Below the pieces are notes generated by a model that made no database searches, was not told the DNA's origin, and saw only the letters and a list, made by a program, of their open reading frames with translations. The position numbers were made by a program, and so were the translations under genes. Shown piece after piece: positions 1 to 9,373 of a stretch of 64,000 nucleotides of DNA. The stretch lies in the NCBI RefSeq assembly GCF_023517775.1, contig NZ_CP082904.1, positions 2,418,001 to 2,482,000 on the forward strand. Reading direction: 5' to 3'. How positions within the stretch are numbered: position 1 is the stretch's first letter; every line of letters begins with the position of its first letter. The DNA is from Mixta hanseatica (GTDB lineage Bacteria; Pseudomonadota; Gammaproteobacteria; Enterobacterales; Enterobacteriaceae).

Positions 1-751
1 CTTCAGCGGTACGCTCACGCATCGGACGATGCGACTGATGACGGATAAAGTTACGCCGCGCGATCTGATTGAACAGCTCAATCAGAATGGAGAAGCCAAT
101 CGCCGCATACAGATAGCCTTTAGGTATATGGAAGCCAAAGCCTTCCGCCACCAGACTCAGGCCGATCATCAGCAAGAAGCTCAGACACAGCACCACCACG
201 GTCGGGTGCGCATTGACAAAGTTCGTTAGCGGTTTCGACGCCAGCAGCATAATGCCCATCGCGATAACCACCGCGGTCATCATTACCGGCAGATGGTTCA
301 CCATCCCCACGGCGGTAATCACCGCATCCAGCGAGAAGACGGCATCCAGCACTACGATCTGAATCACCACCGCCCAGAAGCTGGCGTAGCTTTTATTGCC
401 GTTGCTGTCCTGCGGATGATTTTCCAGCCGCTCATGCAGCTCCATCGTTGCCTTAAACAGCAAAAAGAGACCGCCCGCCAGCAGGATCAGGTCGCGCCCG
501 GCAAAGCTGAACTGCCAGACGCTAAACAGCGGTCGGGTCAGGGTCACCATCCACGAGATCAGCGACAACAGGCCCAGACGCATCAGCAGCGCCAGTGACA
601 GGCCGATCAGACGCGCTTTGTCACGCTGCTTCGGCGGCAGCTTATCGGCCAAGATAGCGATAAATACCAGGTTATCGATCCCCAGCACGATCTCCAGAAC
701 AATAAGCGTCAGCAGACCGGCCCAAATCGAAGGGTCTAAAAGAAATTCCAT
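1..751 (-). CDS. yoaE: TerC-family membrane protein YoaE, N-terminal part
   Basis: The gene runs off the left edge, so only about 250 N-terminal residues are visible. The start is the ATG at 749-751 ([20 protein letters not shown]). The TerC signature GIDNLVF appears near residue 30, followed by several hydrophobic membrane segments and the second acidic motif [10 protein letters not shown]. The last visible residues ([17 protein letters not shown]) match the link to the CBS/CorC-type cytoplasmic region of E. coli YoaE, which lies outside the window. The family is an inner-membrane protein proposed to act in metal export; the exact substrate of YoaE is not established. It is divergent from manX. 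Confidence 0.9.
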   Translation of the reverse strand, partial: MEFLLDPSIWAGLLTLIVLEIVLGIDNLVFIAILADKLPPKQRDKARLIGLSLALLMRLGLLSLISWMVTLTRPLFSVWQFSFAGRDLILLAGGLFLLFKATMELHERLENHPQDSNGNKSYASFWAVVIQIVVLDAVFSLDAVITAVGMVNHLPVMMTAVVIAMGIMLLASKPLTNFVNAHPTVVVLCLSFLLMIGLSLVAEGFGFHIPKGYLYAAIGFSILIELFNQIARRNFIRHQSHRPMRERTAE

Positions 752-1066
752 TACAGACTCCGAATAAAGCAGCAGGAAAACCGAACGCCGGGTTCAACAA
801 CCGTAGCGCGGCAGAAAAAAGAAGCAGAACCGAGGATGACGCCGAAAGGCGTTAAGAAAGAAGCCGGATGACCCGGAGGCATGGATAAAAGACGTCGGTG
901 ACAGTCCATAGGGAGGGCTGAGGCCCGTTACTCCTGTATAGAAAAAGAGGAAGTGATATTAGCAGCTGACACATGCCCGTCAAAATAATTTCTTACAGTT
1001 AACAAAAATTTACCTTTGATTGACACAGGATCTCAATTATTCGCATCGAAACGATAAGCCTGTAAA
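752..1066. other. yoaE leader / intergenic region
   Basis: About 315 bases between the yoaE start and the manX control region. Read on the minus strand there is a GC hairpin (AACGCC..GGCGTC) about 100 bases upstream of yoaE, consistent with a long 5' leader. I do not recognise a yybP-ykoY type riboswitch here, although such elements control other TerC-family genes. No coding region is supported. Confidence 0.4.
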
Positions 1067-1118
1067 TAACTGAGGCGGGTCACATAATTTATTTTTTCAC
1101 TCACTAAAATAAATCGCG
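1067..1118 (+). promoter_or_regulatory. manXYZ control region: possible CRP site and Mlc-like operator
   Basis: A half-matching CRP site lies at about 1067-1086, with a right half TCACA at 1080-1084 and left half ACTGA six bases before. It is followed at 1085-1118 by an imperfect palindrome of the form TTATTTTTT-N8-AAAATAAATCGCGA. The second arm, AAAATAAATCGCGA, resembles the Mlc/NagC operator known upstream of manX in E. coli. Expected behaviour is glucose-type induction through Mlc with CRP activation. The family comparison is from memory, so treat it as probable. Confidence 0.55.
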
Positions 1119-1273
1119 ACGTTATCTTTAGGTTGTCAGTTATATAAAAAGAAGCGCTCCGCTGACGGCAAGGCCTGCATGTTCATTACCGTTGAAACCC
1201 GCATAGCCAGGATAACAGCGTTGGCGAAACGGTGTAGCACTGAATCGCTCAATAATGAAAACGGAGGTAGCAA

Positions 1274-2242
1274 GTGACTATTGCTATTGTAATCGGCACA
1301 CACGGTTGGGCGGCGGAGCAGCTGCTCAAAACCGCCGAAATGCTATTAGGCGAGCAGCAAAACGTCGGCTGGATCGATTTCGTGCCCGGCGAAAATGCTG
1401 AAACCCTGATAGAAAAATATCATGCGCGTCTCGCCGATCTGGATACCAGCAAAGGCGTGCTTTTTCTGGTCGACACCTGGGGAGGCAGCCCGTTCAACGC
1501 GGCCAGCCGTATCGTGGTAGATAAAGAGCAGTATGAGGTGATTGCCGGCGTCAACATTCCGATGCTGGTGGAAACGCTGATGGCGCGCGATGACGATCCG
1601 GCCTTTGACGAGCTGGTGGCCATCGCGGTGGAAACCGGCCGTGAAGGCGTAAAAGCGCTGAAAGCCAAGGCGCCGGAGCCGGTTTCCGCCCCGGCGTCGG
1701 CGACTGCTACGCCTTCAGCCGCGCCGCCGCAGTCGCTGGGCCCAAACGATCATATGAAAATTGGACTGGTGCGCATTGATGACCGTTTGATTCATGGTCA
1801 GGTGGCGACGCGTTGGACTAAGGAGACCAACGTATCGCGCATTATTGTCGTCAGTGATGAAGTAGCGGCCGATAAGGTGCGTAAAACGCTGCTTACTCAG
1901 GTCGCCCCGCCAGGCGTCAGCGCCCACGTTGTGGACGTCGATAAAATGGTACGCGTCTGGAATAACCCGAAATATGCCCGCGATCGCGTGATGCTGCTGT
2001 TCACCAATCCCACCGACGTGGTGCGGGTAGTTGAGCAAGGCGTCGAGGTCAAATCGGTCAATATCGGCGGCATGGCCTTTCGTCAGGGGAAAACGCAGGT
2101 CAACAACGCGGTTTCCGTGGATGACAAAGATATTGAGGCGTTTAAAAAGTTAAACGCGCGCGGTATCGAACTGGAGGTCAGGAAAGTGTCCAACGATCCC
2201 CGGCTGAAAATGATGGACCTGATCGCCAAAGTGAATCACTGA
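1274..2242 (+). CDS. manX: Mannose PTS EIIAB component ManX
   Basis: Cytoplasmic phosphotransfer subunit of the mannose/glucose/glucosamine PTS. The 322 residues match the E. coli length of 323. The EIIA domain (about 1-135) carries the phosphorylated His10 in IVIGTHG, an Ala/Pro-rich hinge follows (about 136-160), and the EIIB domain carries the active His in RIDDRLIHGQV near residue 175. The start is an ATG preceded by GGAGG. It is the first gene of manXYZ, with 65 bases before manY. Confidence 0.97.
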   Translation: MTIAIVIGTHGWAAEQLLKTAEMLLGEQQNVGWIDFVPGENAETLIEKYHARLADLDTSKGVLFLVDTWGGSPFNAASRIVVDKEQYEVIAGVNIPMLVETLMARDDDPAFDELVAIAVETGREGVKALKAKAPEPVSAPASATATPSAAPPQSLGPNDHMKIGLVRIDDRLIHGQVATRWTKETNVSRIIVVSDEVAADKVRKTLLTQVAPPGVSAHVVDVDKMVRVWNNPKYARDRVMLLFTNPTDVVRVVEQGVEVKSVNIGGMAFRQGKTQVNNAVSVDDKDIEAFKKLNARGIELEVRKVSNDPRLKMMDLIAKVNH

Positions 2243-2307
2243 TCGCCATCCCACACGCCTGATACCTCAGGTTTCACGTAGTCTTACTCTGTCACAGGAG
2301 AAGTGCA

Positions 2308-3114
2308 ATGGAAGTCACCACTCTACAAATTGCGCTGGTGTTTATTGTCGCCTGTATTGCCGGTGTGGAATCAATTCTGGATGAGTTCCAGTTTCACCGG
2401 CCGCTGGTCGCCTGTACCTTGATCGGCGCCGTGCTGGGCGATATGAAAACCGGCATCATTATCGGCGGTACGCTGGAGATGATCGCGTTGGGCTGGATGA
2501 ATATCGGCGCGGCCGTGGCACCGGACGCCGCGCTGGCCTCGATTATTTCCACCATCCTGGTCATTGCTGGCGGACAAAGCATCGGCGCCGGTATTGCGCT
2601 GGCGATCCCGCTGGCGGCGGCGGGTCAGGTGCTAACCATTATCGTGCGTACTATTACCGTGGCCTTCCAGCACGCGGCGGATAAAGCGGCGGATAAAGGC
2701 AATCTCACGGCAATTTCGTGGATCCACGTGACCGCGCTGATTTTACAGGCGATGCGTATCGCTATTCCCGCCGTGATTGTTGCCGTCTCCGTCGGCACCG
2801 ACGCGGTCCAGACCATGCTGAACTCCATTCCGGAAGTGGTCACCAGCGGTCTGAATATTGCAGGCGGCATGATTGTCGTGGTGGGTTACGCGATGGTAAT
2901 CAATATGATGCGCGCCGGCTATCTGATGCCCTTCTTCTACCTGGGCTTTGTGACCGCCGCCTTTACCGATTTCAACCTGGTTGCGCTGGGCGTGATCGGT
3001 GTGGTGATGGCCGCGCTCTATATTCAGCTCAGTCCTAAATATAACCGCGCCGCGGGTGGCGCTGCGCCTGCTGCAGGCCCTGCCCAAAACGACCTGGATA
3101 ACGAATTAGATTAA
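2308..3114 (+). CDS. manY: Mannose PTS EIIC component ManY
   Basis: Integral membrane permease subunit that forms the sugar channel with ManZ. The 268 residues are highly hydrophobic, with the family's N-terminal EVTTLQIALVFIVACIAG and the motif GVESILDEFQFHRP. The ATG at 2308 follows a good AGGAGAAG ribosome site. Family size in E. coli is 266. It sits between manX and manZ in one operon, 11 bases before the manZ start. In E. coli ManYZ also serves as a route for lambda DNA entry. Confidence 0.97.
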   Translation: MEVTTLQIALVFIVACIAGVESILDEFQFHRPLVACTLIGAVLGDMKTGIIIGGTLEMIALGWMNIGAAVAPDAALASIISTILVIAGGQSIGAGIALAIPLAAAGQVLTIIVRTITVAFQHAADKAADKGNLTAISWIHVTALILQAMRIAIPAVIVAVSVGTDAVQTMLNSIPEVVTSGLNIAGGMIVVVGYAMVINMMRAGYLMPFFYLGFVTAAFTDFNLVALGVIGVVMAALYIQLSPKYNRAAGGAAPAAGPAQNDLDNELD

Positions 3115-3125
3115 GGGGTGTGAAA

Positions 3126-3974
3126 ATGGTAGATACAACTGCAGCAACGGCAAAAAAACTAACGCGCGGCGATGTACGCAGCGTCTTCCTGCGCTCCAAT
3201 CTGTTTCAGGGCTCGTGGAACTTTGAACGTATGCAGGCGCTGGGCTTCTGCTTCTCTATGGTGCCGGCTATCCGTCGGCTTTACCCGGAAAACAATGAGG
3301 AGCGCCGTCAGGCCATTAAGCGTCATCTGGAGTTTTTTAATACTCACCCCTACCCGGCTGCGCCCATCCTCGGCGTAACGCTGGCAATGGAAGAGCAGCG
3401 GGCCAACGGCGCGCCTATTGACGATGCGGCGATCAACGGCATTAAAGTGGGCCTGATGGGGCCGCTGGCGGGGGTGGGCGATCCGATATTCTGGGGCACC
3501 ATGCGTCCGGTTTTCGCCGCGCTGGGCGCCGGTATCGCCATGAGCGGCAGCCTGCTTGGTCCGGTGCTGTTTTTTGTGCTGTTTAACGCGGTGCGCCTGC
3601 TGTTTCGCTATTACGGCGTCGCCTACGGCTACAAAAAAGGGGTGGATATCGTTAACGATATGGGCGGCGGCTTCCTGCAGAAACTGACGGAGGGCGCGTC
3701 GATTCTTGGCCTGTTTGTCATGGGGGCGCTGGTTAACAAGTGGACGCACGTGAACATCCCGCTGGTGGTGTCGCGTATTACTGACCAAACCGGTAAAACC
3801 ACCGTGACCACGGTACAGTCGATCCTCGATCAGCTGATGCCGGGGCTGGTGCCGCTGTTGCTTACCTTTGCCTGTATGTGGCTGCTGCGTCGCAAAGTAA
3901 ACGCGCTGTGGATCATCATCGGCTTCTTTGTTATCGGTATTTTCGGTTACTGGATCGGCCTGCTGGGCCTGTAA
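3126..3974 (+). CDS. manZ: Mannose PTS EIID component ManZ
   Basis: Second membrane subunit of the mannose PTS. I chose the ATG at 3126 (MVDTTAATAKK), which matches the E. coli N terminus and lies eight bases after AGGGG; a GTG at 3120 is the alternative. The product is 282 residues and the family length is 283. Conserved stretches include RSNLFQGSWNFERMQALGF, the loop GPLAGVGDPIFWGT and a hydrophobic C terminus. It closes the manXYZ operon and is followed by a strong terminator. Confidence 0.97.
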   Translation: MVDTTAATAKKLTRGDVRSVFLRSNLFQGSWNFERMQALGFCFSMVPAIRRLYPENNEERRQAIKRHLEFFNTHPYPAAPILGVTLAMEEQRANGAPIDDAAINGIKVGLMGPLAGVGDPIFWGTMRPVFAALGAGIAMSGSLLGPVLFFVLFNAVRLLFRYYGVAYGYKKGVDIVNDMGGGFLQKLTEGASILGLFVMGALVNKWTHVNIPLVVSRITDQTGKTTVTTVQSILDQLMPGLVPLLLTFACMWLLRRKVNALWIIIGFFVIGIFGYWIGLLGL

Positions 3975-3984
3975 TCATTGCGTT

Positions 3985-4021
3985 AAACGGCCAGTCGCTC
4001 GCTACGATTGGCCGTTTTTTT
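3985..4021 (+). terminator. Rho-independent terminator after manZ
   Basis: A 13-base stem (AAACGGCCAGTCG with CGATTGGCCGTTT, one G-T pair) and a short loop are followed by a run of T. It sits eleven bases after the manZ stop. Confidence 0.85.
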
Positions 4022-4233
4022 ATCCCGCCTGGCCCGGGTTTATCTGAGGAGGCGCCATGCCGTTAACCGACGTCGTTCTGGTACTGTTTATTGCTTTGCT
4101 GCTGCTGTACGCCATTTATGATCAGTGGATTATGCCGCGGCGCCACGGCAAAACCCTGCTGCAGGTTCCGCTACAGCGGCGCAGTAAAATTGATAATATT
4201 ATTTTTATCGGGCTGATAGGTAATGACTCCAAC

Positions 4234-4737
4234 TTATTGATAGTGTTTTATGTTCAGATAATGCCCGATGACTTTGTCATGCAGCTCCACCGATTTTGAG
4301 AACGACAGCGACTTCCGTCCCAGCCGTGCCAGGTGCTGCCTCAGATTCAGGTTATGCCGCTCAATTCGCTGCGTATATCGCTTGCTGATTACGTGCAGCT
4401 TTCCCTTCAGGCGGGATTCATACAGCGGCCAGCCATCCGTCATCCATATCACCACGTCAAAGGGTGACAGCAGGCTCATAAGACGCCCCAGCGTCGCCAT
4501 AGTGCGTTCACCGAATACGTGCGCAACAACCGTCTTCCGGAGCCTGTCATACGCGTAAAACAGCCAGCGCTGGCGCGATTTAGCCCCGACATAGCCCCAC
4601 TGTTCGTCCATTTCCGCGCAGACGATGACGTCACTGCCCGGCTGTATGCGCGAGGTTACCGACTGCGGCCTGAGTTTTTTAAGTGACGTAAAATCGTGTT
4701 GAGGCCAACGCCCATAATGCGGGCAGTTGCCCGGCAT
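4234..4737 (-). CDS. insB: IS1 transposase part InsB
   Basis: 167 residues ([20 protein letters not shown]...), full length and intact, with the DDE-type catalytic region ([36 protein letters not shown]). It is normally expressed as the InsAB' frameshift fusion. An intact InsB suggests the copy is still active. Confidence 0.97.
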
Positions 4738-4931
4738 CCAACGCCATTCATGGCCATATCAATGATTTTCTGGTGCGTACCGGGTTGAGAAGCGGTGTAA
4801 GTGAACTGCAGTTGCCATGTTTTACGGCAGTGAGAGCAGAGATAGCGCTGATGTCCGGCGGTGCTTTTGCCGTTACGCACCACCCCGTCAGTAGCTGAAC
4901 AGGAGGGACAGCTGATAGAAACAGAAGCCAC
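4656..4931 (-). CDS. insA: IS1 protein InsA
   Basis: 91 residues beginning [20 protein letters not shown], with the Cys-based zinc finger (CPSC...CSHC) and a helix-turn-helix ([18 protein letters not shown]). InsA binds the IS1 ends and represses the element. A -1 frameshift near its end makes the InsAB' transposase. Confidence 0.97.
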
Positions 4932-5297
4932 TGGAGCACCTCAAAAACACCATCATACACTAAATCAGTAAGTTGGCAGCATCACCGGGCTGATAATGAT
5001 TCTTATTTATAATAACGTTATCCAGCATGGCCCGGTAATAACCACCACATTATTGATGGCATTAATTGCCGTAGCAGTTTATCTCGCCTGGATCCGTACG
5101 CCACAATTATTACTTAAAAGCCAGGGGCTTTTCTTCGCCAATATCTGGATTAATTATGACCGTATAAAGAGTATGAATTTATCGGAAGATGGGGTTCTGG
5201 TTATTCAGCTGGAACAACGCAACCTGCTAATCAGAGTAAGGAAGCTGGACGACTTAGAGAAAATCTACCTTGTAATGCTTGAAAATCAATAAGATAA

Positions 5298-5331
5298 AAT
5301 ATAGCAAAAGGCATATTCCCTTTGCTATATT
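5298..5331. terminator. Hairpin after yobD
   Basis: AATATAGCAAAAGG pairs with CCCTTTGCTATATT across a six-base loop, twelve bases after the yobD stop. It is probably a transcription terminator. The arms contain ATAGCAAAGG, which resembles half of an MntR box (mntP is MntR-controlled in E. coli), so an operator is the alternative. Confidence 0.5.
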
Positions 5332-5487
5332 CTTAAGCCATCACGCCCATTTCGTTTATTCAAACAGCATTCCCTTAACATTATCGGGATTATTTTTACT
5401 TCTGGTTAGCAGCGTATCCTTTAATATCCATACTCCTTGTCGTGACACTTTTTTTATTTTGAAGATAAAAGATAATGTGGTAAGGTG

Positions 5488-5665
5488 AGCGCCGTTCTTG
5501 GGGAGTAGCCGATTTCTGTTATTAATACAGAAATGCACCTGTCAACATACTCGTTGTGATAGCAACGTGGCACGTGCGACCTTGTAGGTAGGCGAGACCA
5601 TTGACCGATGTGCCTGTCTGGTTGGGAAGGCGCGTCAGGTTATGGTGTTCCCAGCCGAGGTTACG
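5488..5665 (+). ncRNA. yybP-ykoY manganese riboswitch of mntP
   Basis: The leader contains the hallmark GCCGTTCTTGGGGAGTAGCC, then CAACATACTCGTTGTGATA and GGTAGGCGAGACCATTGACC, matching the mntP leader of E. coli nearly base for base in the conserved core. The element binds Mn2+ and opens the mntP ribosome site. It ends just before the GAGG that serves the ATG at 5672. Confidence 0.9.
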
Positions 5666-5671
5666 ACTTCG

Positions 5672-6241
5672 ATGACTTTTTCTGCTCTGCTTATTCTTGC
5701 CTTTGGCATGTCAATGGATGCGTTTGCCGTCGCTATCGGTAAAGGCGCCGCTCTGCAACGTCCTCAGCTACGCGAAGCGCTGCGCTGCGGGTTGATCTTC
5801 GGTGTGATTGAAACCCTGACGCCGCTGGTCGGCTGGACGCTGGGTCAGTTCGCCACCCATTTCGTTGCCCGCTGGGACCACTGGATTGCCTTTGCCCTGC
5901 TCTGCTTTTTAGGCGGAAGGATGCTGATTGAAGGCTGCCGACCGCAGCCGGTAGCGGCAGCGCCCTGCGAACCGGCCAGGCAACATGGGCTGGCGCTGCT
6001 GGTGACCACCGCCATCGCCACCAGCCTGGATGCGATGGCTATTGGAGTAAGCCTGGCGTTTATGCAGGTGAATATTGTGCTGACCGCGCTGCTGATTGGC
6101 CTTTCTACCTTTACTATGACCACCATCGGCATCCTGATTGGCCGGGTGATCGGACCGCTGCTGGGCAAACGCGCCGAGCTTCTTGGCGGCGTAGTGCTGA
6201 TTGCGATTGGCGGTCAGATCCTCTGGTCGCATTTCGCCTGA
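5672..6241 (+). CDS. mntP: Manganese efflux pump MntP
   Basis: Exports Mn2+ across the inner membrane. The start chosen is the ATG at 5672 ([20 protein letters not shown]), which gives 189 residues against 188 in E. coli; an ATG at 5642 lies inside the riboswitch. Two DUF204 repeats are visible, each with an acidic motif in a membrane helix: [13 protein letters not shown] near residue 16 and [12 protein letters not shown] near 120. Regulation is by the riboswitch immediately upstream. Confidence 0.95.
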   Translation: MTFSALLILAFGMSMDAFAVAIGKGAALQRPQLREALRCGLIFGVIETLTPLVGWTLGQFATHFVARWDHWIAFALLCFLGGRMLIEGCRPQPVAAAPCEPARQHGLALLVTTAIATSLDAMAIGVSLAFMQVNIVLTALLIGLSTFTMTTIGILIGRVIGPLLGKRAELLGGVVLIAIGGQILWSHFA

Positions 6242-6250
6242 GCCAGGCGA

Positions 6251-7057
6251 TTAATCACGGCGCCACAGGCGCACAATAAAATCCGCTTCGCTGCTAAACT
6301 GCGCGCTGTCGCGCAACGTTTGCCACACTTGCGCACTGGCGCGCCAGGCAAAAGGCGTCATTTGCAGCAACGTCACCGCATCCTCACCGCTCAGTGTTAA
6401 CGGATAGGCCAGCTGCTGTTCCGTTTCCAGGGTAAATCCCGGCAGGCTTTCCTGCTGCGTATCATGCAATTTCACCTGCGCATAGATCAGCGCCTTAAAC
6501 TGCATCAGATGGCGCGGCCCCGGCGTGACGGTCAATAAACAGCCGCCGCTGCGTATCACGCGCGCCAGTTCATCCGCCTTACAGGGCGCGTAAATGCGCA
6601 ATACGCCATCCAGCGCAGCATCGGCAAACGGCAGCCGATGGCTGGAAGCTACGCAAAAATCGATCTGACGGTAGCGTTTTGCCGCTGCCCGGATAGCTAC
6701 TTTAGCCACGTCCAGCCCGCAAACGCGAGCCTGTTCGCCTAACGCATCGGCAACCGCCGCCGTGTAATAACCCTCGCCGCAGCCAATATCCAGCACGCTG
6801 GCCGTTGCGGGTAGCTGTTGCGCTAATAAAGAAGCCACGTGCTGCCGCAGCGGCTGATAGTAACCGGCATCAAGAAATTGCCGACGCGCCTGCATCATTT
6901 CCGCGCTGTCGCCCGGCTCTTTGGAACGCTTATGCTGCACCGGCAGCAGATTAACGTAACCCTCTTTTGCCCGATCGAATTGATGTTGTTGCGCGCAGCG
7001 CCAGCTGTGGTGAACCTGCGTTAACGGCTGCTGACAGAGGGGACAAAGATAATCCAT
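6251..7057 (-). CDS. rlmA: 23S rRNA (guanine-N1)-methyltransferase RlmA
   Basis: Methylates G745 of 23S rRNA. The protein has 268 residues against 269 in E. coli. The N-terminal zinc-binding motif is visible (CPLCQQPL...CAQQHQFD, residues 5-25), then KEGYVNLLP, the SAM-binding motif [16 protein letters not shown] near residue 95 and [14 protein letters not shown]. It converges with mntP with only nine bases between the stops. Confidence 0.95.
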   Translation of the reverse strand: MDYLCPLCQQPLTQVHHSWRCAQQHQFDRAKEGYVNLLPVQHKRSKEPGDSAEMMQARRQFLDAGYYQPLRQHVASLLAQQLPATASVLDIGCGEGYYTAAVADALGEQARVCGLDVAKVAIRAAAKRYRQIDFCVASSHRLPFADAALDGVLRIYAPCKADELARVIRSGGCLLTVTPGPRHLMQFKALIYAQVKLHDTQQESLPGFTLETEQQLAYPLTLSGEDAVTLLQMTPFAWRASAQVWQTLRDSAQFSSEADFIVRLWRRD

Positions 7058-7121
7058 GGTCTCTTTCTCTGGCTGAATCAGGCGCGCAGTTTACACGCTG
7101 CGGCCAACAGCGTCATCCGCC

Positions 7122-7156
7122 AAAAAAGAAAGGCCCCGGTGATTAACCGGGGCCTT
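7122..7156 (-). terminator. Terminator of cspC
   Basis: On the minus strand AAGGCCCCGG-TTAATCA-CCGGGGCCTT is followed by TCTTTTTTGG, a strong GC stem with a T tract directly after cspC. Confidence 0.85.
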
Positions 7157-7175
7157 TGCCTGAGCGTTCAGACTA

Positions 7176-7385
7176 TCAGATAGCGACAACGTTAACCGCT
7201 GCCGGGCCTTTCTGACCATCCTGAATTTCGAACTCGACGTTCTGGCCTTCAGCCAGCGTTTTGAAGCCGTTACCCTGGATAGCAGAAAAGTGAACGAACA
7301 CATCTTTACTGCCGTCTGCCGGAGTAATGAAGCCAAAACCTTTGGATTCGTTGAACCACTTAACCTGACCTTTAATCTTTGCCAT
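7176..7385 (-). CDS. cspC: Cold-shock-family RNA chaperone CspC
   Basis: 69 residues, nearly identical to E. coli CspC ([20 protein letters not shown]...). The RNP1 (KGFGFI) and RNP2 (VFVHF) nucleic-acid-binding motifs are present. CspC is expressed at normal temperature, binds mRNAs and influences rpoS and stress-gene expression. It lies 21 bases after yobF in a yobF-cspC operon, as in E. coli. Confidence 0.97.
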   Translation of the reverse strand: MAKIKGQVKWFNESKGFGFITPADGSKDVFVHFSAIQGNGFKTLAEGQNVEFEIQDGQKGPAAVNVVAI

Positions 7386-7406
7386 CTTTGTAATTCCTTA
7401 GAATGT

Positions 7407-7511
7407 TTATTTGCCCGAAGGCGACTGACACAAAACCAGAGACATACTGAATGAGGCACTAATATAAGGTTCGGCAAGGAAGCGGTATTCAACGTCAACG
7501 TCTTTACTCAT
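7407..7511 (-). CDS. yobF: Small protein YobF
   Basis: A 34-residue frame directly upstream of csp[21 protein letters not shown] then [14 protein letters not shown]. The segment [14 protein letters not shown] matches the DUF2527 protein YobF of E. coli (47 residues), which also precedes cspC. The C-terminal half differs. YobF is a stress-responsive small protein of unknown mechanism. Confidence 0.75.
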   Translation of the reverse strand: MSKDVDVEYRFLAEPYISASFSMSLVLCQSPSGK

Positions 7512-8076
7512 TACTTCTTTACTGAATATGCCATACATAAACAGAGCTGTACCTCGTTTGCTTAAACAGCGTTATCACATATTCGATAATTTATGGCAAG
7601 TTATTTTTAAACAGTGATCGACCTGCCGCACACTTCTTGCTAATTCATTACAAGCTTTGCACATTTATGCATTAAGCAGGAATAAATGCCGCGCCTGCAG
7701 GCCGGAGCGTACTGGATCTTGCCACGCCTGACATCCAGCAGCCCGTGGGCCTGAAGAGATACGCATCTCAGTGAGACCCTGCCGCGCTTCTCACTGTAGC
7801 TGAAGTATATTGCATAATTATGGCAGGTTTACTTCACCTTTTTTCACTCTCTTTATGCGGCCGCAGGGCCACGTAATAACAGAAACAGTATCACTATAAA
7901 CCCGCCGACGCCGGTAAAAATGAGATCCTGCACCAAAAAAAGGAATATATAAATTGATCTGCCCCAAATAAACGCAGCGCAATTATTTAAAAGTTATTCC
8001 GATCTTTTGAATAAGGCGCAGAGGCTTATCTAAGCGTAACCGCTACGTTATTAAAACCTCCTTCGCCTTTATCAGA
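7512..8076. other. Intergenic region upstream of yobF-cspC
   Basis: 565 bases without a supported gene. It should hold the yobF-cspC promoter on the minus strand, and an AT-rich stretch lies near 7580-7620. A GC hairpin region at about 7690-7790 is visible, but I recognise no known small RNA. Confidence 0.4.
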
Positions 8077-9081
8077 TTATTCCTGGTTTATATTGTTCAG
8101 GCTGGCCCTTTCCCCTATTTTCCACGGGCGAAAACGCCTTTTATCCTGGTTAACCGCCTCAAGCGCGCGCGCCAGCTCCAGAGGCGGCTCATCAAGCGCT
8201 TCATCCGCCAGTTCGAACACGCCCCAGTGGATAGGGATGGTGACCGGTGCCCCAATGGCCTGATGCAATGATACTGACTGCTGTGGATCCATATGCTGCC
8301 CCTGCATGAACCATCTTGGTGCATAAGCGCCGATCGGTAACGCCACCAGATTGAATGGCCCCAAACGCTGGGTGATATCCAGCAGGTTTTCGCTATAGCC
8401 GCTGTCGCCAGAGAACCAAAAATTAAGATTTTCCGTAGCGATGGTCCAGCCGCACCACAACGAGCGATTACGATCGTATAGCGTACGCATGCTCCAGTGA
8501 CGCGCCGGTACCGCATGAAAGGTTATCCCGTGACGCTGCGTTTGCTGCCACCAGTCAAGCTGCACCACATGCCGCGCCCCTGCCCGCCGGAACCAGGGTT
8601 CCAGCCCCAGCGGAACAATAAACTGCACCTTCGGGAAACGACGCAAAATAGCGTTGATGGTCGGCCTGTCGAGATGGTCATAGTGGTTATGCGAGATCAA
8701 TACCCAATCCAGCGCGGGCAAATCCTTGATAGACAGCGGCGCAGGCGTTTTACGCTGCGGCCCATAGAAACGCAGCGGCGAAGCCCGTTGCGATAGTACC
8801 GGATCGATTAAACCGTAACGTCCGTCCAGCCGCAGCATGATAGCCGCGTGTCCCAGCCACCATACGCTATCCTGTTCGCCGCTCAGATCGGCCGGCTGCC
8901 ACCACTGCTGCATAAAGGCTTCATAGCCCTGTCGGGGAGCAAGCGGCAGCCCCTGCGCTTTACGCTCATTACGCCAGCGCTGTAAATCGCCAGGCTGGCG
9001 CAGGTCTGGCTCGGGATTGCGAAACCCTTCCGGCGTGTGGTGTGATTTTGCCGCATCATACCAGGGGTTTTTCCACTTCAT
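8077..9081 (-). CDS. Metallo-beta-lactamase-fold hydrolase, NAPE-PLD/RomA-like
   Basis: 334 residues. The metal-binding motif SHNHYDHLD (HxHxDH, about residues 130-138), the later metal-ligand motif FSGDSGYS and the HWG motif near residue 285 identify the fold. The N-terminal RWRNERKAQGLP and the aromatic core WWLGHAAIMLRLDG are typical of the phospholipase-D-like branch. No signal peptide is seen, so it is probably cytoplasmic. The substrate is unknown; family members include lipid-modifying hydrolases. It lies between yobF and yebO, where E. coli has no such gene. Confidence 0.75.
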   Translation of the reverse strand: MKWKNPWYDAAKSHHTPEGFRNPEPDLRQPGDLQRWRNERKAQGLPLAPRQGYEAFMQQWWQPADLSGEQDSVWWLGHAAIMLRLDGRYGLIDPVLSQRASPLRFYGPQRKTPAPLSIKDLPALDWVLISHNHYDHLDRPTINAILRRFPKVQFIVPLGLEPWFRRAGARHVVQLDWWQQTQRHGITFHAVPARHWSMRTLYDRNRSLWCGWTIATENLNFWFSGDSGYSENLLDITQRLGPFNLVALPIGAYAPRWFMQGQHMDPQQSVSLHQAIGAPVTIPIHWGVFELADEALDEPPLELARALEAVNQDKRRFRPWKIGERASLNNINQE

Positions 9082-9109
9082 CCTTCCGCTCCTTAGCCGT
9101 GTTGACTGT

Positions 9110-9373
9110 TTATCGCTCCGGGATCAGTCGGGTAAAATCCCGATCCTGCTCCTCATCCACTGTATCTGCTTCGCTACCGGCCACCTGCTGCGTCAGCTGC
9201 TGCAGGATGGCATTCTGTTTTTTCTGCTCTTCCAGCAGCGCCTCCAGCAGACGAATCTGTTCGCTGGCACGGACGCTGGCGCGATTTACAAAAAACCAGG
9301 CGATTAAACCCGCCACTGCGAAAGCAATACCGCCGATCAACGGCATCAGGCCGCCGCCGTTTAATTCGTTCAT
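9110..9373 (-). CDS. yebO: Membrane-anchored protein YebO
   Basis: 87 residues with one N-terminal membrane helix (LIGGIAFAVAGLIAWFFVNR, about 10-30) and a coiled-coil tail (SEQIRLLEALLEEQKKQNAI). The motif ASxRxxEQIxLLEALLxxQKxQNA is shared with E. coli YebO. Function unknown; likely a cytoplasm-facing coiled coil on the inner membrane. Confidence 0.88.
   Translation of the reverse strand: MNELNGGGLMPLIGGIAFAVAGLIAWFFVNRASVRASEQIRLLEALLEEQKKQNAILQQLTQQVAGSEADTVDEEQDRDFTRLIPER

Larger units (their letters stand above)
4219..4986 (-). mobile_element. IS1 insertion sequence
   Basis: Exactly 768 bp, the standard IS1 length. The ends are GGTAATGACTCC on the left and GGCAGCATCACC on the right, the known IS1 inverted repeats. 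It is flanked by a perfect 9-bp target duplication, GGGCTGATA, at 4210-4218 and 4987-4995. It carries insA and insB on the minus strand and lies inside yobD. Confidence 0.98.
4057..5292 (+). pseudogene. yobD: yobD (DUF986 membrane protein) interrupted by IS1
   Basis: The 5' part (4057-4218) encodes [20 protein letters not shown] through IIFIGLI. The 3' part (4996-5292) resumes with MILIYNNV and ends with the conserved [15 protein letters not shown]. Removing IS1 and one copy of the 9-bp duplication restores a single frame of the E. coli YobD length (about 152 residues). The protein is a small inner-membrane protein of unknown role. The insertion is exact and both halves are undamaged, so it looks recent. 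The ATG at 4996 could allow a truncated product, but no good ribosome site is seen. Confidence 0.92.

Noticed and set aside
752..960. A yybP-ykoY riboswitch in the yoaE leader
   Set aside because: The hallmark GGGGAGUAGC-type core seen before mntP is absent here.
7091..7498. 135-residue minus-strand frame overlapping cspC
   Set aside because: Out of frame with the highly conserved cspC and yobF; it is a shadow.
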